A DNA stretch of 64,000 bases from Hydractinia symbiolongicarpus (GCF_029227915.1 NC_079884.1:27156001-27220000), one strand, 5' to 3'; numbered from the stretch's first letter, positions 1 to 9,478 are shown. A program made the numbers and translations. The notes: generated by a model not told the origin, from the letters alone.

Positions 1-523
1 TAAAAAAGCTCCCCTGCGCGAAGACTCACACTATACATTCTGGACACAATTTTACCATGACCGCGTTGTCTTGGTTTCCAAACTTTGTTCTTATTAAAAA
101 CAAAATAAAGAGGAATATCTGGATACATATATTGGCGAGCATCATGATTCTCTGCATTTAACACAAACCAAGCTGTTAATTTTGTGGTCTGATCTGCAGC
201 TCTGTCCAGAGCCTCTTCAGCCTGTCCTTGCTGAAAATAAACAATATGGTTATTTGACAAGTGCACTGGCAATCTATGGACAACATGAGATTGTTGGTGC
301 ATGTTAAATTTAAAATGACGCCATATTGCTTCTGGTGCACTGACGTACCGAGCATCCTAAAATGTCTGCACCTCATCATGATCAACATGTTCGTTGATCT
401 CAATGTTGGCACAATCATGACCTTTATAAATATGTTTATAGAGGCATTCAACAGATTTAACAGAGCCTCCAAGTTTATATGTGCATTTTACTTCTTGGAA
501 AACCACAAATTATGTGGAACAAT

Positions 524-1087
524 CTAGCGACTATCTATGTCAACATTGTTGACATTGACATGTATACCATTATCACGACGTCTATATAATGGATATCCGT
601 TGACTTCAGCTACCGTAGATGCTAAACATTTATTTGGAAAACTTTTCGTGCAAGCACCATCTTCCATACATCTGGAATTAGGATTCAGATGTCCACATGG
701 TCCATGAATCATACACGATCGTACAATTTCAAACAGCTCAGGGTGTTCCTGTTGATTAGGAATTTCTGCTGAAATAACACTGTCTATGTCATCTGCATTC
801 CTAAGTTTGTCATTGGGATCTAAATGAATTAACAAATGACAATGAGGCAAACCCCTGTTTTGAAATTCTATAACATACACATGTGCTATAGTCTTACCTA
901 GAACTCCCATTTCAGTAACATCTTTAAGGAGTTCATTTAGTTTCAATTTAAAAACTCGAGAAACTAAATCAGGCCGATCGTGTGTACGTTGGCCTGCAAA
1001 CAAATTTTCTGTAATTTCACGCCATTTTGGATTGCACGTAAAAGTCAGAAAAAAATCAGGTTTTCCAAACTTACCAATAACTGCCAT
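524..1087 (-). pseudogene. Helitron Rep HUH nuclease domain (copy A)
   Basis: The block is in the same frame as the one upstream and separated from it by one stop codon. It starts MAVIGKFGKPDFFLTFTCNP, the usual entry to the Helitron Rep domain, and contains the HUH motif as GLPHCHLLIH near residue 80, with both histidines present. Later a cysteine/histidine-rich CMIHGPCGHLNPNSRCM segment and a C-terminal YRRRDNG are visible, both typical of Helitron Rep. The HUH histidines coordinate the metal ion used by the nicking tyrosines. The block ends at a stop at 524; downstream homology continues in a broken form. Confidence 0.8.
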
Positions 1088-1102
1088 AGCATCTTGATAG
1101 TT

Positions 1103-1723
1103 TTAAGCCATGGCACGTGGACTTCCTTGAAAACTCGAAGAAAGAACAACAATACGACCTGGTTGAAGGCCTCGCTCTTCAGCTCGTGCATTCAAATGGT
1201 CAGCTAAACGTTCATAACTAACAACACGAAGGTTGGTTTGATTTGCTCGAATGTAATTTAAATTATTACCTTCAACTTTAACATAAGAATCAACACAATA
1301 CTGCTGAAACAATTTCTTACCATAATGAATCGGGCTGAAATATTCCCGAGCAGCTAAACGGTAAGTATAATACTGCAACATTGTAGTAGTGTTGCGAGTA
1401 CGGGTTGCACGTACAGCAACATGAGGTATCCTATTATGCCAACCTGGTTCACCCCTTGGGAAAAAAAGAGGATACACCATTGGCTCCAAGTTTGCAGACA
1501 TTGTGGAAATATTCTGTAAATCACCTCCACGCGGATAGATAACAACATCCCTGTGTCCAGGAGGTGCTCTATCTTGGCCAACAAATACTGCCGCAACTTC
1601 ATCATGATGTGGCAAGTTGTAGCGCCTTCGGTCATTGCCAACTCTCATGTACATACGCACTTCAGATGGAGCACGGTTTTGTGCTGCTGCCTGATTTAAT
1701 TTTTCAGCTTCAACTTCAGCCAT
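1103..1723 (-). pseudogene. Helitron-like N-terminal domain (copy A)
   Basis: The 206-residue block has the features of the Helitron_like_N domain: a DVVIYPRGG segment near residue 60, YPLFFPRGEPGWH near residue 85, and a C-terminal SSFQGSPRAMA. In complete Helitrons the last motif runs straight on into a QNYQDAMA-type linker and the Rep domain. Here the frame continues without any shift into that linker (NYQDAMA), but the codon expected for Gln is TAA at 1103-1105, a clean nonsense change. The same stop is present in copy B, so it is inherited rather than private. The domain normally precedes the HUH nuclease that nicks single-stranded DNA during rolling-circle transposition. Confidence 0.8.
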
Positions 1724-1731
1724 GTACCTAA

Positions 1732-2121
1732 TGAATAAAAATTAATTTGACAATGCTGTTTTCCTTTCAATTAAACAAACAAACAAATAAAAAAATAGAA
1801 TCTCTGTTTTTTATGTATATTTAAGTTTTTGGCATAAAAATAAACAACATATTGTTTGTAACAACGATGTACGGAACGTTCTTTTCTAATGTTCATAGAA
1901 TTTTGTTATCTATTTATATCCCAGCAATCAGAGTGTATGATGTGTATGATAAAATGAATGGCGAAAATGAGGAGGAGATAGTTGCATGTGTCTTATCAAT
2001 TGTATTTCATATTTATTTTTGATATTTTCAGTAGCCACCTGTTGCTCGAAGGTAGCGAAGATAAAAAAAGAAAATTATTTTCTATACTTTAATTTTAACA
2101 TTTTTTTATTATTTTTAACAG
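1732..2121. other. Non-coding stretch before USP exon
   Basis: AT-rich sequence with no gene that I recognise. Its right end (about 2045-2121) looks like the end of an intron: a T-rich tract closing with TTTTTAACAG directly before the USP exon on the plus strand. Confidence 0.5.
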
Positions 2122-2319
2122 GAATTAATAATTAAGTCCTGGGCACTAGGTTCTGAAATACGTGTAAATAATTTGAACAATGGCCATTACACTACTGTTG
2201 CTTATAACCAAGTGCATGGTAAGTGGTTTCATTGCAACGACATAGCAGTGGTCCCTTGCAAACAAAGCTTGCTTAATGGTGTACAACCTTACATCCTTTT
2301 CCTTGAAGAGCTTAGGTAA
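2122..2319 (+). CDS. USP-family deubiquitinase, C-terminal exon (copy 1)
   Basis: A 66-codon terminal exon begins after a good splice acceptor (TTTTTAACAG at 2112-2121) and ends with TAA at 2317-2319. The translation contains NNGHYTTVAYNQ, the catalytic His box of ubiquitin-specific proteases, then GKWFHCNDIAV and YILFLEEL, the usual end of the fold. In the family the His pairs with a Cys in an N-terminal Cys box to hydrolyse isopeptide bonds of ubiquitin. The upstream exons are not visible; the Helitron piece sits immediately upstream. A paralogue with the same ending lies at 7.0-7.24 kb, so the two form a tandem pair. This copy keeps the Trp that the other has lost. Confidence 0.75.
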   Translation, partial: ELIIKSWALGSEIRVNNLNNGHYTTVAYNQVHGKWFHCNDIAVVPCKQSLLNGVQPYILFLEELR

Positions 2320-2346
2320 GTTGCAGTCAGCACCGCAACTTCCGGC

Positions 2347-2565
2347 TTATGTCAGCAAGGGGGTTTGACTATCCTTACTTTTTTATTTTTTTATAATTTT
2401 TTTTGGAGTCTTGTCTTTGGAGAGTGACGACTCCACTTATTACCTTAGTCAAAAAGAAAGAAACAAAAAACAAAATAAAAGTTATGTCAGCAAGGGGGTT
2501 TGACTACACTGGTCTTATCTTTAGAGAGTGACGACTCCTCTTCTTACACCAGTAACACAAGATTG
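2347..2565 (+). repeat. Direct repeat downstream of USP copy 1
   Basis: The motif TATGTCAGCAAGGGGGTTTG occurs at about 2348 and again at about 2484. Each copy is followed by a GAGAGTGACGACTCC block (about 2417 and 2524). A related block follows USP copy 2 at about 7550. The GGAG and CTCC ends of this block can pair. Confidence 0.65.
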
Positions 2566-2568
2566 TAC

Positions 2569-2732
2569 AGAGTAGGACAGATGAAAAGTTATGGATGAAA
2601 GAAATGTCTAGTTCCTGCTAAAGACTGTTCGCAGACCTCTTTTGAGGTGACTCAGCTAGACATTTTGGGTACCTTGGTTCAGGAATATGAGTCGAAACAC
2701 TTGTACCCTTTACAGAAGTCCTGTCCTACTCT
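2569..2732 (+). ncRNA. Candidate structured RNA element, copy 1
   Basis: Nested complementary segments are visible. An outer 12 bp stem pairs AGAGTAGGACAG (2569-2580) with 2721-2732. An inner 10 bp stem pairs AAATGTCTAG (2602-2611) with 2656-2665. Inside it are two short hairpins: CTG-TTCG-CAG at 2625-2634, with a UUCG-type loop, and ACCTC-TTTT-GAGGT at 2635-2648. A further GGGTAC/GTACCC pair (2667-2672 with 2703-2708) sits between the stems. The equivalent region after USP copy 2 keeps the outer stem, the inner stem and the two small hairpins with compensatory changes. It may be a 3' UTR element or a separate RNA; I do not recognise the family. Confidence 0.5.
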
Positions 2733-3182
2733 CTCTGTCTGTTTGTTTGTTCAATTTTTGTGCCAATTATCTCCTTGGAAAAAGGAAGAATTGTGTTCCT
2801 TTATATGAGCATATTCTTAAGAGGAGCAAAACCTCTAGAATTTAAATTTTAAGACTTAACTGGTCGAGTTTATCATTGTGCGTACACTTTGTAATTTTCA
2901 TTCTCTAAAAATGATACCTGATATATAACACTATTACCAGAAGCAAATCATTTCAATGTGCTCAATGTGATTGCAAATATATAAATAGATTAGAATTACA
3001 TTCAACACAAAAGAACACAACAGTAAACGTGTAATTTTGATAGAGCTTACCTGTCCATGTGAGGAAAATATGGAAATCTGGCATTCAAAGAAGCTTTCGA
3101 GGTATTCACCCTTAGTTGAAATTAGGAATATTGGCACAAACGAAAGCTCAACAAATATTCTTCACTTTGTTATGCTATAAAA
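2733..3182. other. Tail of USP repeat, then non-coding
   Basis: Up to about 2915 this resembles the tail of the repeat after USP copy 2: an AGAGG/CCTCT hairpin near 2819-2837, then a diverged form of the TTGAGTTCATCATTG motif. Beyond that, to about 3180, I see nothing. Confidence 0.5.
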
Positions 3183-3209
3183 AAAATGGATGGATCGTGC
3201 ATTTCTTTG

Positions 3210-3794
3210 CCATTAAGGTGGGTTCAAGGGGTTTCTGTTCAGAATTAGTAAGGACCTGTTTTCGTCACCTTGGTTTCCCTAACAAGCCTTTACGTTCCCT
3301 ATTAAAATCCCTAACTTTCACCTCCATGAGTGCTTCTTTTCACACTTGGATGTCTCGAAATTCTATCACTTGGATTAAGCCTGAAAAGGCTCCCAATCAT
3401 TCCTGAAGTTTCTTCTGTTACAAATATGGAATGTGTGAAATCAAAAACCCCTGAGAAATCATCCGCAAGTCACACAAAATCTTGTAAAATCAAAAAACCC
3501 GACAAACTTGCTACAAGGTCTTTCAAAACAACAGTTGCATTGCCATCTAACCCTGATTTTAGGAATAGCGGTCTAAAAAACTTGGGAAACACATGTTATG
3601 CAAACTCAATCTTACAATGTTTTTATAACCTTCCAAAAGTTAAAGATGCCATTTCTGTCAGCAAAACAACCTCGAAGTTAGGCGAAGCATTTGTAGGTGT
3701 TCTTTTGGCTGCTTCTAGAAGTCCAGTTGATCCCTCCCATTTTTTTGCGTGCTATGAAACATCATATCGCAGCTGCGAAGGGAAGTGCATTTAA
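3210..3794 (+). pseudogene. USP-family deubiquitinase copy 2, N-terminal part, interrupted
   Basis: The frame running to the stop at 3794 contains GLKNLGNTCYANSILQCFYN, a textbook USP Cys box with the catalytic Cys, at about 3571-3630. A Lys/Ser-rich linker precedes it. Upstream, in a neighbouring frame (about 3210-3405), is a conserved-looking stretch (FCSELVRTCFRHLGF, then SLTFTSMSASFHTWMSRNS) that I do not recognise; the two frames overlap, which suggests a frameshift near 3400. Near 3750 the USP homology moves to another frame (ACMKHHIAAAKGSAF), a second frameshift. At 3792-3795 the gene is cut by a DNA transposon; the homology resumes at 6608. Confidence 0.75.
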
Positions 3795-4469
3795 GGTGGT
3801 AGTAAACCTTTAAAACCAAATTTTTAAATATTAATATATTGGTTATCTTTCTGCAATTTAAAGATAGCTTAGAACTGGAAAAATACATTTCCATGAAAAA
3901 ATATTAAAAAAACATTTTTTTGTCTCGCTTAACCCGGAAACAGGTCAAAGAGTTCAAAAGGTTTTTACAGGATATCTTCTAATTAGAAAAACGTTTTGTA
4001 GCTCAAACTTTCCACATCTTTTCCTTGCAGTATGCTCTAGGAGACATAGTAAAATCATTGGCATAAAGCCATCAAAAGATATTCAAAAATAATTCAAAAT
4101 TCTATTACTTACTAATAATATATGACAAGCAGAGATATTTTATTCTGCTTTGTTCAGTTGAATCAACCTCTTTTTACTATGTCTCCTAGCCATATATCTA
4201 CTGAACCTATTCTGAAAATTTGAAGCAATTTGGTCAAAGCTACGAAGAGAAATGACGTAAAAACTAAGCGAAATACAAGCAAATTTTAAAAGCGAGATAA
4301 TCAAACTTTAAAAATAAATACAAATAAAAAATTACAAAACTAGAACTAAAAAGCTAGTAATCTCCTGTAGAGTATGATGGTTTGGGTTCATTTTCCTTCT
4401 CTGTGTCTATGAATCCATTCCGAACAGCTCTTAGGTGTTTTCTTTGAAAAAACCCGGCTTCACCCTGAT

Positions 4470-4841
4470 TTCCTCTTCATGGCGTTAATTTTGCTGGTGC
4501 CGCGTTGCGCTAAGCGATTTTGTAGAAAGCACAAATTGTTGAAACCAAGTAAATCAAAAACAGGCTTTAGACCACAGGAACCATCATTGAACTCGATTAT
4601 TGCAGAGTAGACACCTAATTCAAGTATCTTCTTTAACACATACTGACTTTCGACATTTTTTCCAAATTACTCCATTCAGCGACTCATTATTGTTCTGTGT
4701 CTTTCCATGCGTGCATTTTGAAAGCAATTCTTCACTCGATAAATCTCTAAATATGCCAGTCAATTCAGTTTTCAACGCTAATGGGAGACTAAGTTTGGGT
4801 TTGTATGTACTTTTACCAGTAATTTGATCAGATTGCCACAA
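4470..4841 (-). pseudogene. Mutator-like transposase, C-terminal part
   Basis: Two frames carry the C-terminal tail. The first (4620-4841) includes LLSKCTHGKTQNNNESLNGV, a motif highly characteristic of these transposases. It stops after VKEDT; homology resumes one frame over with ELGVYSAIIEFNDGS and, near 4500, LAQRGTSKINAMKR. One small indel near 4618 explains the change. Confidence 0.65.
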
Positions 4842-4844
4842 ACA

Positions 4845-5804
4845 CTAAGAGTTGACATCTCTAGGACAGAATTGATGACGAGTAATCAAATCTGCAATGT
4901 TACTGTTGTGATATAACACAGCATATACACACTTTTTCATTTTATATAGGTTATTAACATTTTGCCTAAGTGCCATACCGTAATAGTTTTGCAAGGTGTT
5001 AATGGCTTTTTCCGTTAATCTACCTTTCCCATCGATACGTTTACCATCTGAAAGTATTTTTTCCTTCAGTTTTTTGCACAGATTACGACAACGTGTTCCA
5101 AGTCGTTTTTGCACATGACCGACACAATCCAATTTTGTTATGATGTAATCGGCGTAGGGCTTTGACTCTGACACTACAGAGATCGATGAAGTGTCTCCAT
5201 CACCTATATACTCAGTATATCGGAGTAAGTTTCTATCAACAGAGCGATGGAAAATCTCCTTAGCGCCAGCAGCTTCCATTGAACCTGAACTGCTAATATG
5301 ATTTGCCTGACACACATGGTTTGCCTTCCAATCATTATACCCTTGTGAATTTTTCTTTTTGTGCCACATTTTACACCCAAAACAGTTTTTCGACATCACA
5401 TGAGCATCTAAACATTTACCGTTTAAACTGTCAGTGGAAATTACAGTCACGACACCGTTTATAGATGCGTTACCTCTTTTCTGCCACGTGCCATCAACCG
5501 AAACTTGACAATTTTGAATTTCATTTACATCGCTTACTTTTTTTCTAAGACATTCAGCAGCAGAGGCAGTTGATTTGTCAGCAACTTTCTTGTAAGTGGT
5601 GTGTAAAATGTCATTTAGATTGGTGTAAGTTGGTTTAGAAAAAGCCGGTGGCATGTTCATCAGCGCTGAAAGCAATTCAATGGATTGATAGCCTTTTCCA
5701 ATTTTTCGAAAAGACCATACAGTCTGAAGATTTATTTTAAAAGGAGCTCTCCCAGTGAGTGCTTTCACAGAAGACACTTCAGAACTGTATAACTGTATTT
5801 TCAA
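4845..5804 (-). pseudogene. Mutator-like transposase, core
   Basis: The 319-residue frame has the signature of the animal 'Mutator-like transposase' proteins: VSVDGTWQKRGNASINGVVT near residue 100, a CFGCKMWHKKK cluster, SSGSMEAAGAKEIF, EYIGDGDTSS, and CVGHVQKRLGTRCRNL. The Asp of VDGTW and that of GDGD are good candidates for two catalytic acidic residues. The N-terminal part overlaps in another frame with the 5779-6114 block, and the C-terminal part continues in other frames at 4620-4841 and about 4470-4610, so the gene carries at least three frame breaks. The family cuts and pastes DNA. Confidence 0.75.
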
Positions 5805-6114
5805 GTAAACAATCGTTGCAGTTGATAACCAGCTGATAAGAAAATCCCTGTTGCTTTGAAAGATTGTTCAGTAAACATACGTCATTATTTTTGCACCGAG
5901 GGCATTGTAAAAACAATTCTAACAGCTGTTTCAAAATTCCAAAGTTTAAAATTACATTATAGTTGTCCTTGTCATTGCCACAAGAGGTTTCAGGGATGTT
6001 GATTTTGTTTGCACTAGCACATAACAAGTCGGTCTTTTTCGCTGAAGCAGATTCACATAATTTTTTGTTGCCTGGGAACTTTCGGGTTTTTTTTCTTGCT
6101 CTATCTCTAGACAT
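5779..6114 (-). pseudogene. Mutator-like transposase, N-terminal zinc-binding part
   Basis: The 111-residue frame starts MSRDRARKKTRKF, a basic N-terminus, and ends with a zinc-ribbon-like pattern, CPRCKNNDVC followed by NCNDC. In full proteins such a Cys-rich DNA-binding region precedes the catalytic core, and here the core starts in an overlapping frame 26 bases before this one ends. It is therefore the N-terminus of the same transposase, separated by a frameshift. Confidence 0.6.
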
Positions 6115-6610
6115 TTTATATTAGTTTTATCCAGCAAAAAGGCAGATGATAATGTTATACATCCAATAATAAACTTTTTACTTGTTAACTAAACGTTTCT
6201 GATGCAATAAATCAACTTTCTTTAGGATCTGTGGTTGCCTTTTAGTCCCTCTCATAACACACATCTTTCGGTTGAAAAAACGATAATCCTAGTGTTTTTA
6301 AGCTGTGACTTCCAGATTGCCGTTTGCATAAAGGCCAGTCTACACTATGTCTTTCTATTAGGCCTATACACACTTGTTTACTTGTTAAAACCCCTAAATG
6401 ACGCAAAGAAAAGAGGGTATAAAATACTTTTTTAAGGAGTTTTTTTTTAATTCTAATACCATGGCCTGTAAAATCCTATTTATTGCTACTTTTACAATAT
6501 TTATGGTATTAAAGCTATATAAATTTTAAATCTACGATAAATTTTGAATAAAACAAGTCAATAAAATTTTTCGCTAAAATTTACGCCAAGAAGTGTTTAC
6601 TACCACCTAA

Positions 6611-7235
6611 TATCTTTGCTCAGCACGACGTCCCCGAGGTTCTTAAATATCTCCTACCTGGTCTGTCATTAGACTTTCCATTTCTTGGAAGTCTTTTTAG
6701 TATTGGCATCATGACATCAACCACTTGCAATTCATGTTATATTACCAGCTCCTCAGAAGTTATAGCACCATGCACCCAACCACCCTACGTTACAATCTTC
6801 CTTAGATAATTTCTTTGAAAGCGAGGAGTTGTCAGACACCAATGCCTACTTCTGCCATGTTTGCAACGCTCATCAAGCTGCTCTAGTTGAAAAAGAGGTA
6901 GTGTCGTGCGGTTCCCATCTCATTTTACAGCTAAAACGTTTTGCCAGTGCCAAAGGCCTTTTGTCAGAAATTGCCTCTCGTATTACTGCTTACCCTGGTA
7001 CCCTTTCCATACCTTTTACCGTAGATGGAGAAGTGAAATTTCGTAAAAATTTTCAATTAAGGGCTATTATCAACCATTGCGGCAACTTAAGTAGTGGTCA
7101 CTACACAACCATAGCCTTCGACCAAATGGTTCACAGGTGAATACATTGCAACGATAGAGCAGTAATCTTCTGTGATGACCGCCTTATTAACAGTCACGAG
7201 TCCTATGTTTTCTTTTTAGAAGAGCTGAAGTAAGA
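6611..7235 (+). pseudogene. USP-family deubiquitinase copy 2, C-terminal part, broken
   Basis: USP homology resumes right after the transposon with FAQHDVPEVLKYLLPG. A zinc-ribbon pair follows: CNSC near 6740 and CHVC near 6854. Next come LILQLKRF near 6925 and the His box GNLSSGHYTTIAF near 7085. A frameshift lies near 6775. At 7138-7140 TGA replaces the Trp codon present in copy 1 (KW in 'GKWFHCND'). Beyond it the frame reads on to YVFFLEELK and a TAA at 7233-7235, so the stop is a nonsense mutation inside a once complete gene. With two frameshifts upstream and the insertion, this copy cannot make a full enzyme. Confidence 0.75.
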
Positions 7236-7957
7236 ATACTTTAACCAGAGCTCCGCCGATGTTTGTTGGTGTAGTAAGTGGCGCACTACACAAGTGCACA
7301 AAGTGTGGTAGGGTTTGTGTAATGTTAAGATTTGATATGCTTTGTGGCTTATGATACAATGCTTATTTTAGTAATCTTAGGATAAGTTATTTATTTCTTG
7401 TTCACATATTCCATAACTTTGATGGTTATGTTAACAAATTTTTAATAGATGACTGTAACTGTCTTGATTATTACCCCAGGAAAAAATAAAACAAAATCAA
7501 ATACAAATGAAGTTAGCAGGGGGGGGGGGGTATGATCACACATGATCTTGTCTTTGGAGAGTAACGACTCCACTTATTACCTGAGTTAAAAACAAAGAAT
7601 AGCACAGTTGAACAGAAAGTGGTCAAAATTTACTTTAGGAAGATATGGATGTCTAGTTTCTGCTGATGACCGTCCGCGGACCTCTTCCAGGTGACCCAGT
7701 TAGACATCCAGACTACTTAGGTTCAGAAATATGGGTCGAAACCTACCTGCCCTTGGTTAAAGTTCTGTTCATCTTTTCAAATGTGTTGTTCTTTTTATTT
7801 TTTTTATATTTTTTTAATTAATTCCTTGTAAAAAGGGAGAATTGTGCTTTTAGAGGCATTTTCTCTAGAGGAGTACAACCTCTAGTTTATTTCCAAAGAC
7901 CTAACAGGTTGAGTTCATCATTGCGGTGGCTAGCCACCTCTTTGTAAATTATTTTTC
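7236..7957 (+). repeat. USP-associated 3' repeat, copy 2
   Basis: This region matches the sequence after USP copy 1 (2320-2915) in order: the GAGAGTAACGACTCC block (about 7555), a structured core (7609-7771), an AGAGG/CCTCT hairpin (about 7865-7882) and a tail with GGTTGAGTTCATCATTGCGG followed by the palindrome GGTGGCTAGCCACC (7925-7938). The tail alone recurs at 53.2 kb. A G run sits at about 7518-7530. Confidence 0.7.
7609..7771 (+). ncRNA. Candidate structured RNA element, copy 2
   Basis: The fold matches that at 2569-2732. The outer stem pairs TGAACAGAA (7609-7617) with 7763-7771. The inner stem pairs TGGATGTCTA (7646-7655) with 7701-7710. The inner hairpins are CCG-TCCG-CGG (7670-7679) and ACCT-CTTCC-AGGT (7680-7692). 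Relative to copy 1, pairs change together: AA/TT becomes GG/CC at the base of the inner stem, T-A becomes C-G in the first hairpin, and G-C becomes A-T in the outer stem. Confidence 0.5.
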
Positions 7958-8104
7958 TATCTTCCTCCATCACTATTTCCATTATATTATTATAGAGACT
8001 AAAAGAGAATGTTAAGAATAAAATGTACATTTTACGACAGTAATGGTTCAGTGGCAACTGTTGTGACAATACATATATGGCTGAATAAGAAGAATACAGT
8101 TGAC

Positions 8105-8295
8105 TCTCTCTATCTCGACTACCCTCTATCTCGAACATCTCTCTATCTCGAACCAAAGTCTCGGTCCCTTGGACATTTGTGTAGGCTCTAAGCTATTTTC
8201 CTCTCTTTATCTCGAACCTCTCTATCTCGAATACCTCTCTATCTCGAACCAAAATCTCGGTCCCGTCTGACTGTTTCTCTCTCTATCTCGAACTT
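8105..8295 (+). repeat. Left subterminal motif array of the pogo element
   Basis: The motif CTCTATCTCGAAC or a one-base variant occurs seven times in the first 200 bp, all in the same orientation, near 8107, 8122, 8138, 8203, 8218, 8235 and 8279. The right end holds two more direct copies (about 10787 and 10803) and the terminal inverted one. Repeated subterminal motifs are common transposase-binding sites; that role is inferred here. Confidence 0.7.
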
Positions 8296-8438
8296 TTCCG
8301 GATTTAAGAACCTATTTACACTAAAAATCGAATTAAAATGTTCCATTTTCGAACGAAAATGTTTGACGTTCGAATTCTAAAGTCACTCACAAAACATTGT
8401 TTACAGTGTTTTGAACCAGAAACCTTCTTGAGGTGAAG

Positions 8439-8824
8439 ATGTCGGCTTTAAAAAGAAAACTCAATAACGTTTCTTTAATTCAAAAATGTCAAATAATTCG
8501 GGAAATTGAGAAAGGAATGTCAAACAAGGAGGCAGCAGAAAAATACGGGATCCCCAAAAATACAATTTCAACTTGGATGAAAAAAAAACATAAGATCCTA
8601 CAAAGCTTGGAAGAACAAAAAACCGCGTCTGGTTCGAAAAAGGTTCGAGGCTGTGATTATGAGCAGATAGACAAGGCTGTTTTCAAATGGTTTACTGTTC
8701 AAAGAAGCCAAAACATTCCGATCGATGGCAATTTGATAAAAGAAAAGGCACTCAGTTTTGCTAAAAACTTTGATTGTTCAAGTTTCAAGGCTTCCGATGG
8801 TTGGCTGGACAAATGGAAAAAAAG
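8439..8824 (+). CDS. pogo-like transposase, exon 1 (DNA-binding part)
   Basis: The frame starts at ATG 8439 (MSALKRKLNNVSLIQK) and shows the two helix-turn-helix units of CENP-B/pogo proteins. A psq-type HTH covers about residues 10-50 (GMSNKEAAEKYGIPKNTIST). A CENPB-type HTH covers about residues 70-129 (VFKWFTVQRSQNIPIDG to DGWLDKWKKR). It ends at an AAG|GTAAAT donor (GT at 8825-8826). Splicing to 9479 gives KWKKR-HSISLK with an intact codon across the junction, which matches the usual order in this family. The exon is free of stops. Confidence 0.85.
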
Positions 8825-8892
8825 GTAAATAACATAGTTATAATTTTCATTTCGTGTATAAAAACAACGTGATTACATATCAAACACTAAAA

Positions 8893-9354
8893 TTACAGCT
8901 TCTGTTTTTTCAAAATCTCTACCATTGACTTTTGCCCGGATAAGCTTAGAACACAGGGGACCTGCATTCCATCACCATCTCCAAGATTAACTGCCTTTCC
9001 AGTAACAGTTATATCACATCTCCCAAATTGATCAGCACGGAGAAAATAAAATATGGTTTTAGCAAACTTTCCATTTTCTCCTAACGGCAAATGTCCGACT
9101 AGTTTCCCATCTTTTTTAACGGCTACAGCGTATTTGTCGACAGGGTTGTGAGGTTCCATTTCTCCTTGTAGTTTTTCTTGTTGGACTGGTGTCCATAAAC
9201 TTTTGTAAACATGGTACCCTTTTATGTAAGATGTAATGTCAGTGGAAGACAAAACGACGAGTGGCATATTTTCAGTTAATTCAATTTCTTGTCCCAGTAA
9301 ATTTATAGCCATATTGTTCATTACAGATTCTACTACACTCCACGTGTTCAACAA
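8893..9354 (-). CDS. HIRAN-domain protein encoded antisense in the pogo intron
   Basis: The intact 153-residue frame lies entirely within the 654 bp transposase intron, on the opposite strand. Residues about 45-140 look like a HIRAN domain: GYHVYKSLWTPVQQEKLQ, EPHNPVDKYAVAVKKDGKLV, GHLPLG, then ITVTG and a VPCVLSL end. Known HIRAN domains (for example in HLTF) bind 3' ends of single-stranded DNA. Stand-alone HIRAN proteins of this style are, from memory, frequent in cnidarian and fish genomes. No signal peptide or membrane segment is seen. The frame being open while the transposase is broken suggests a young element or separate selection. The start at 9352-9354 is the first Met in frame. Confidence 0.75.
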   Translation of the reverse strand: MLNTWSVVESVMNNMAINLLGQEIELTENMPLVVLSSTDITSYIKGYHVYKSLWTPVQQEKLQGEMEPHNPVDKYAVAVKKDGKLVGHLPLGENGKFAKTIFYFLRADQFGRCDITVTGKAVNLGDGDGMQVPCVLSLSGQKSMVEILKKQKL

Positions 9355-9478
9355 TATAATTTGTAAACAGATAAGAATCGAATCGAACCAATCTTAAAAT
9401 TTATGTTCGATTGTGTTATGTTCGATTAATATTAAGGGCTGCTTTACACGAAACATTTTTATTTATTTACTTTTTCAG

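Larger units (their letters stand above)
1..1731 (-). mobile_element. Helitron copy A, Rep N-terminal half (partial)
   Basis: This is the 5' half of a Helitron replicase gene on the minus strand; the helicase part would lie beyond the left edge. It is closely similar to the Helitron at 12.3-16.1 kb: positions 1-1731 align with about 14.1-15.82 kb. The coding sequence starts at a splice-acceptor-like TTCATTAG just before the first Met (about 1723). Two separately listed coding blocks follow. The last 520 bases keep Helitron protein similarity (the matching block of copy B reads through) but are broken here by a frame change and an in-frame stop, so the copy is a pseudogene. Confidence 0.8.
3795..6607 (-). 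mobile_element. Mutator-like DNA transposon inserted in USP copy 2
   Basis: The 2.8 kb element is bounded by 13 bp inverted termini, GGTGGTAGTAAAC at 3795 and its complement ending at 6607. It is flanked by the triplet TAA on both sides (3792-3794 and 6608-6610); a TTAA duplication with one T lost on the right is equally possible. Removing the element and one TAA joins the USP reading frame (…GSAF then NIFAQHD…), which independently fixes the boundaries. The transposase lies on the minus strand in several broken frames. Confidence 0.8.

Noticed and set aside
7655-7700. CTGATGA in USP repeat copy 2 as a hammerhead core
   Set aside because: The motif is absent from copy 1, no GAAA box follows, and the conserved pairing does not fit a hammerhead.
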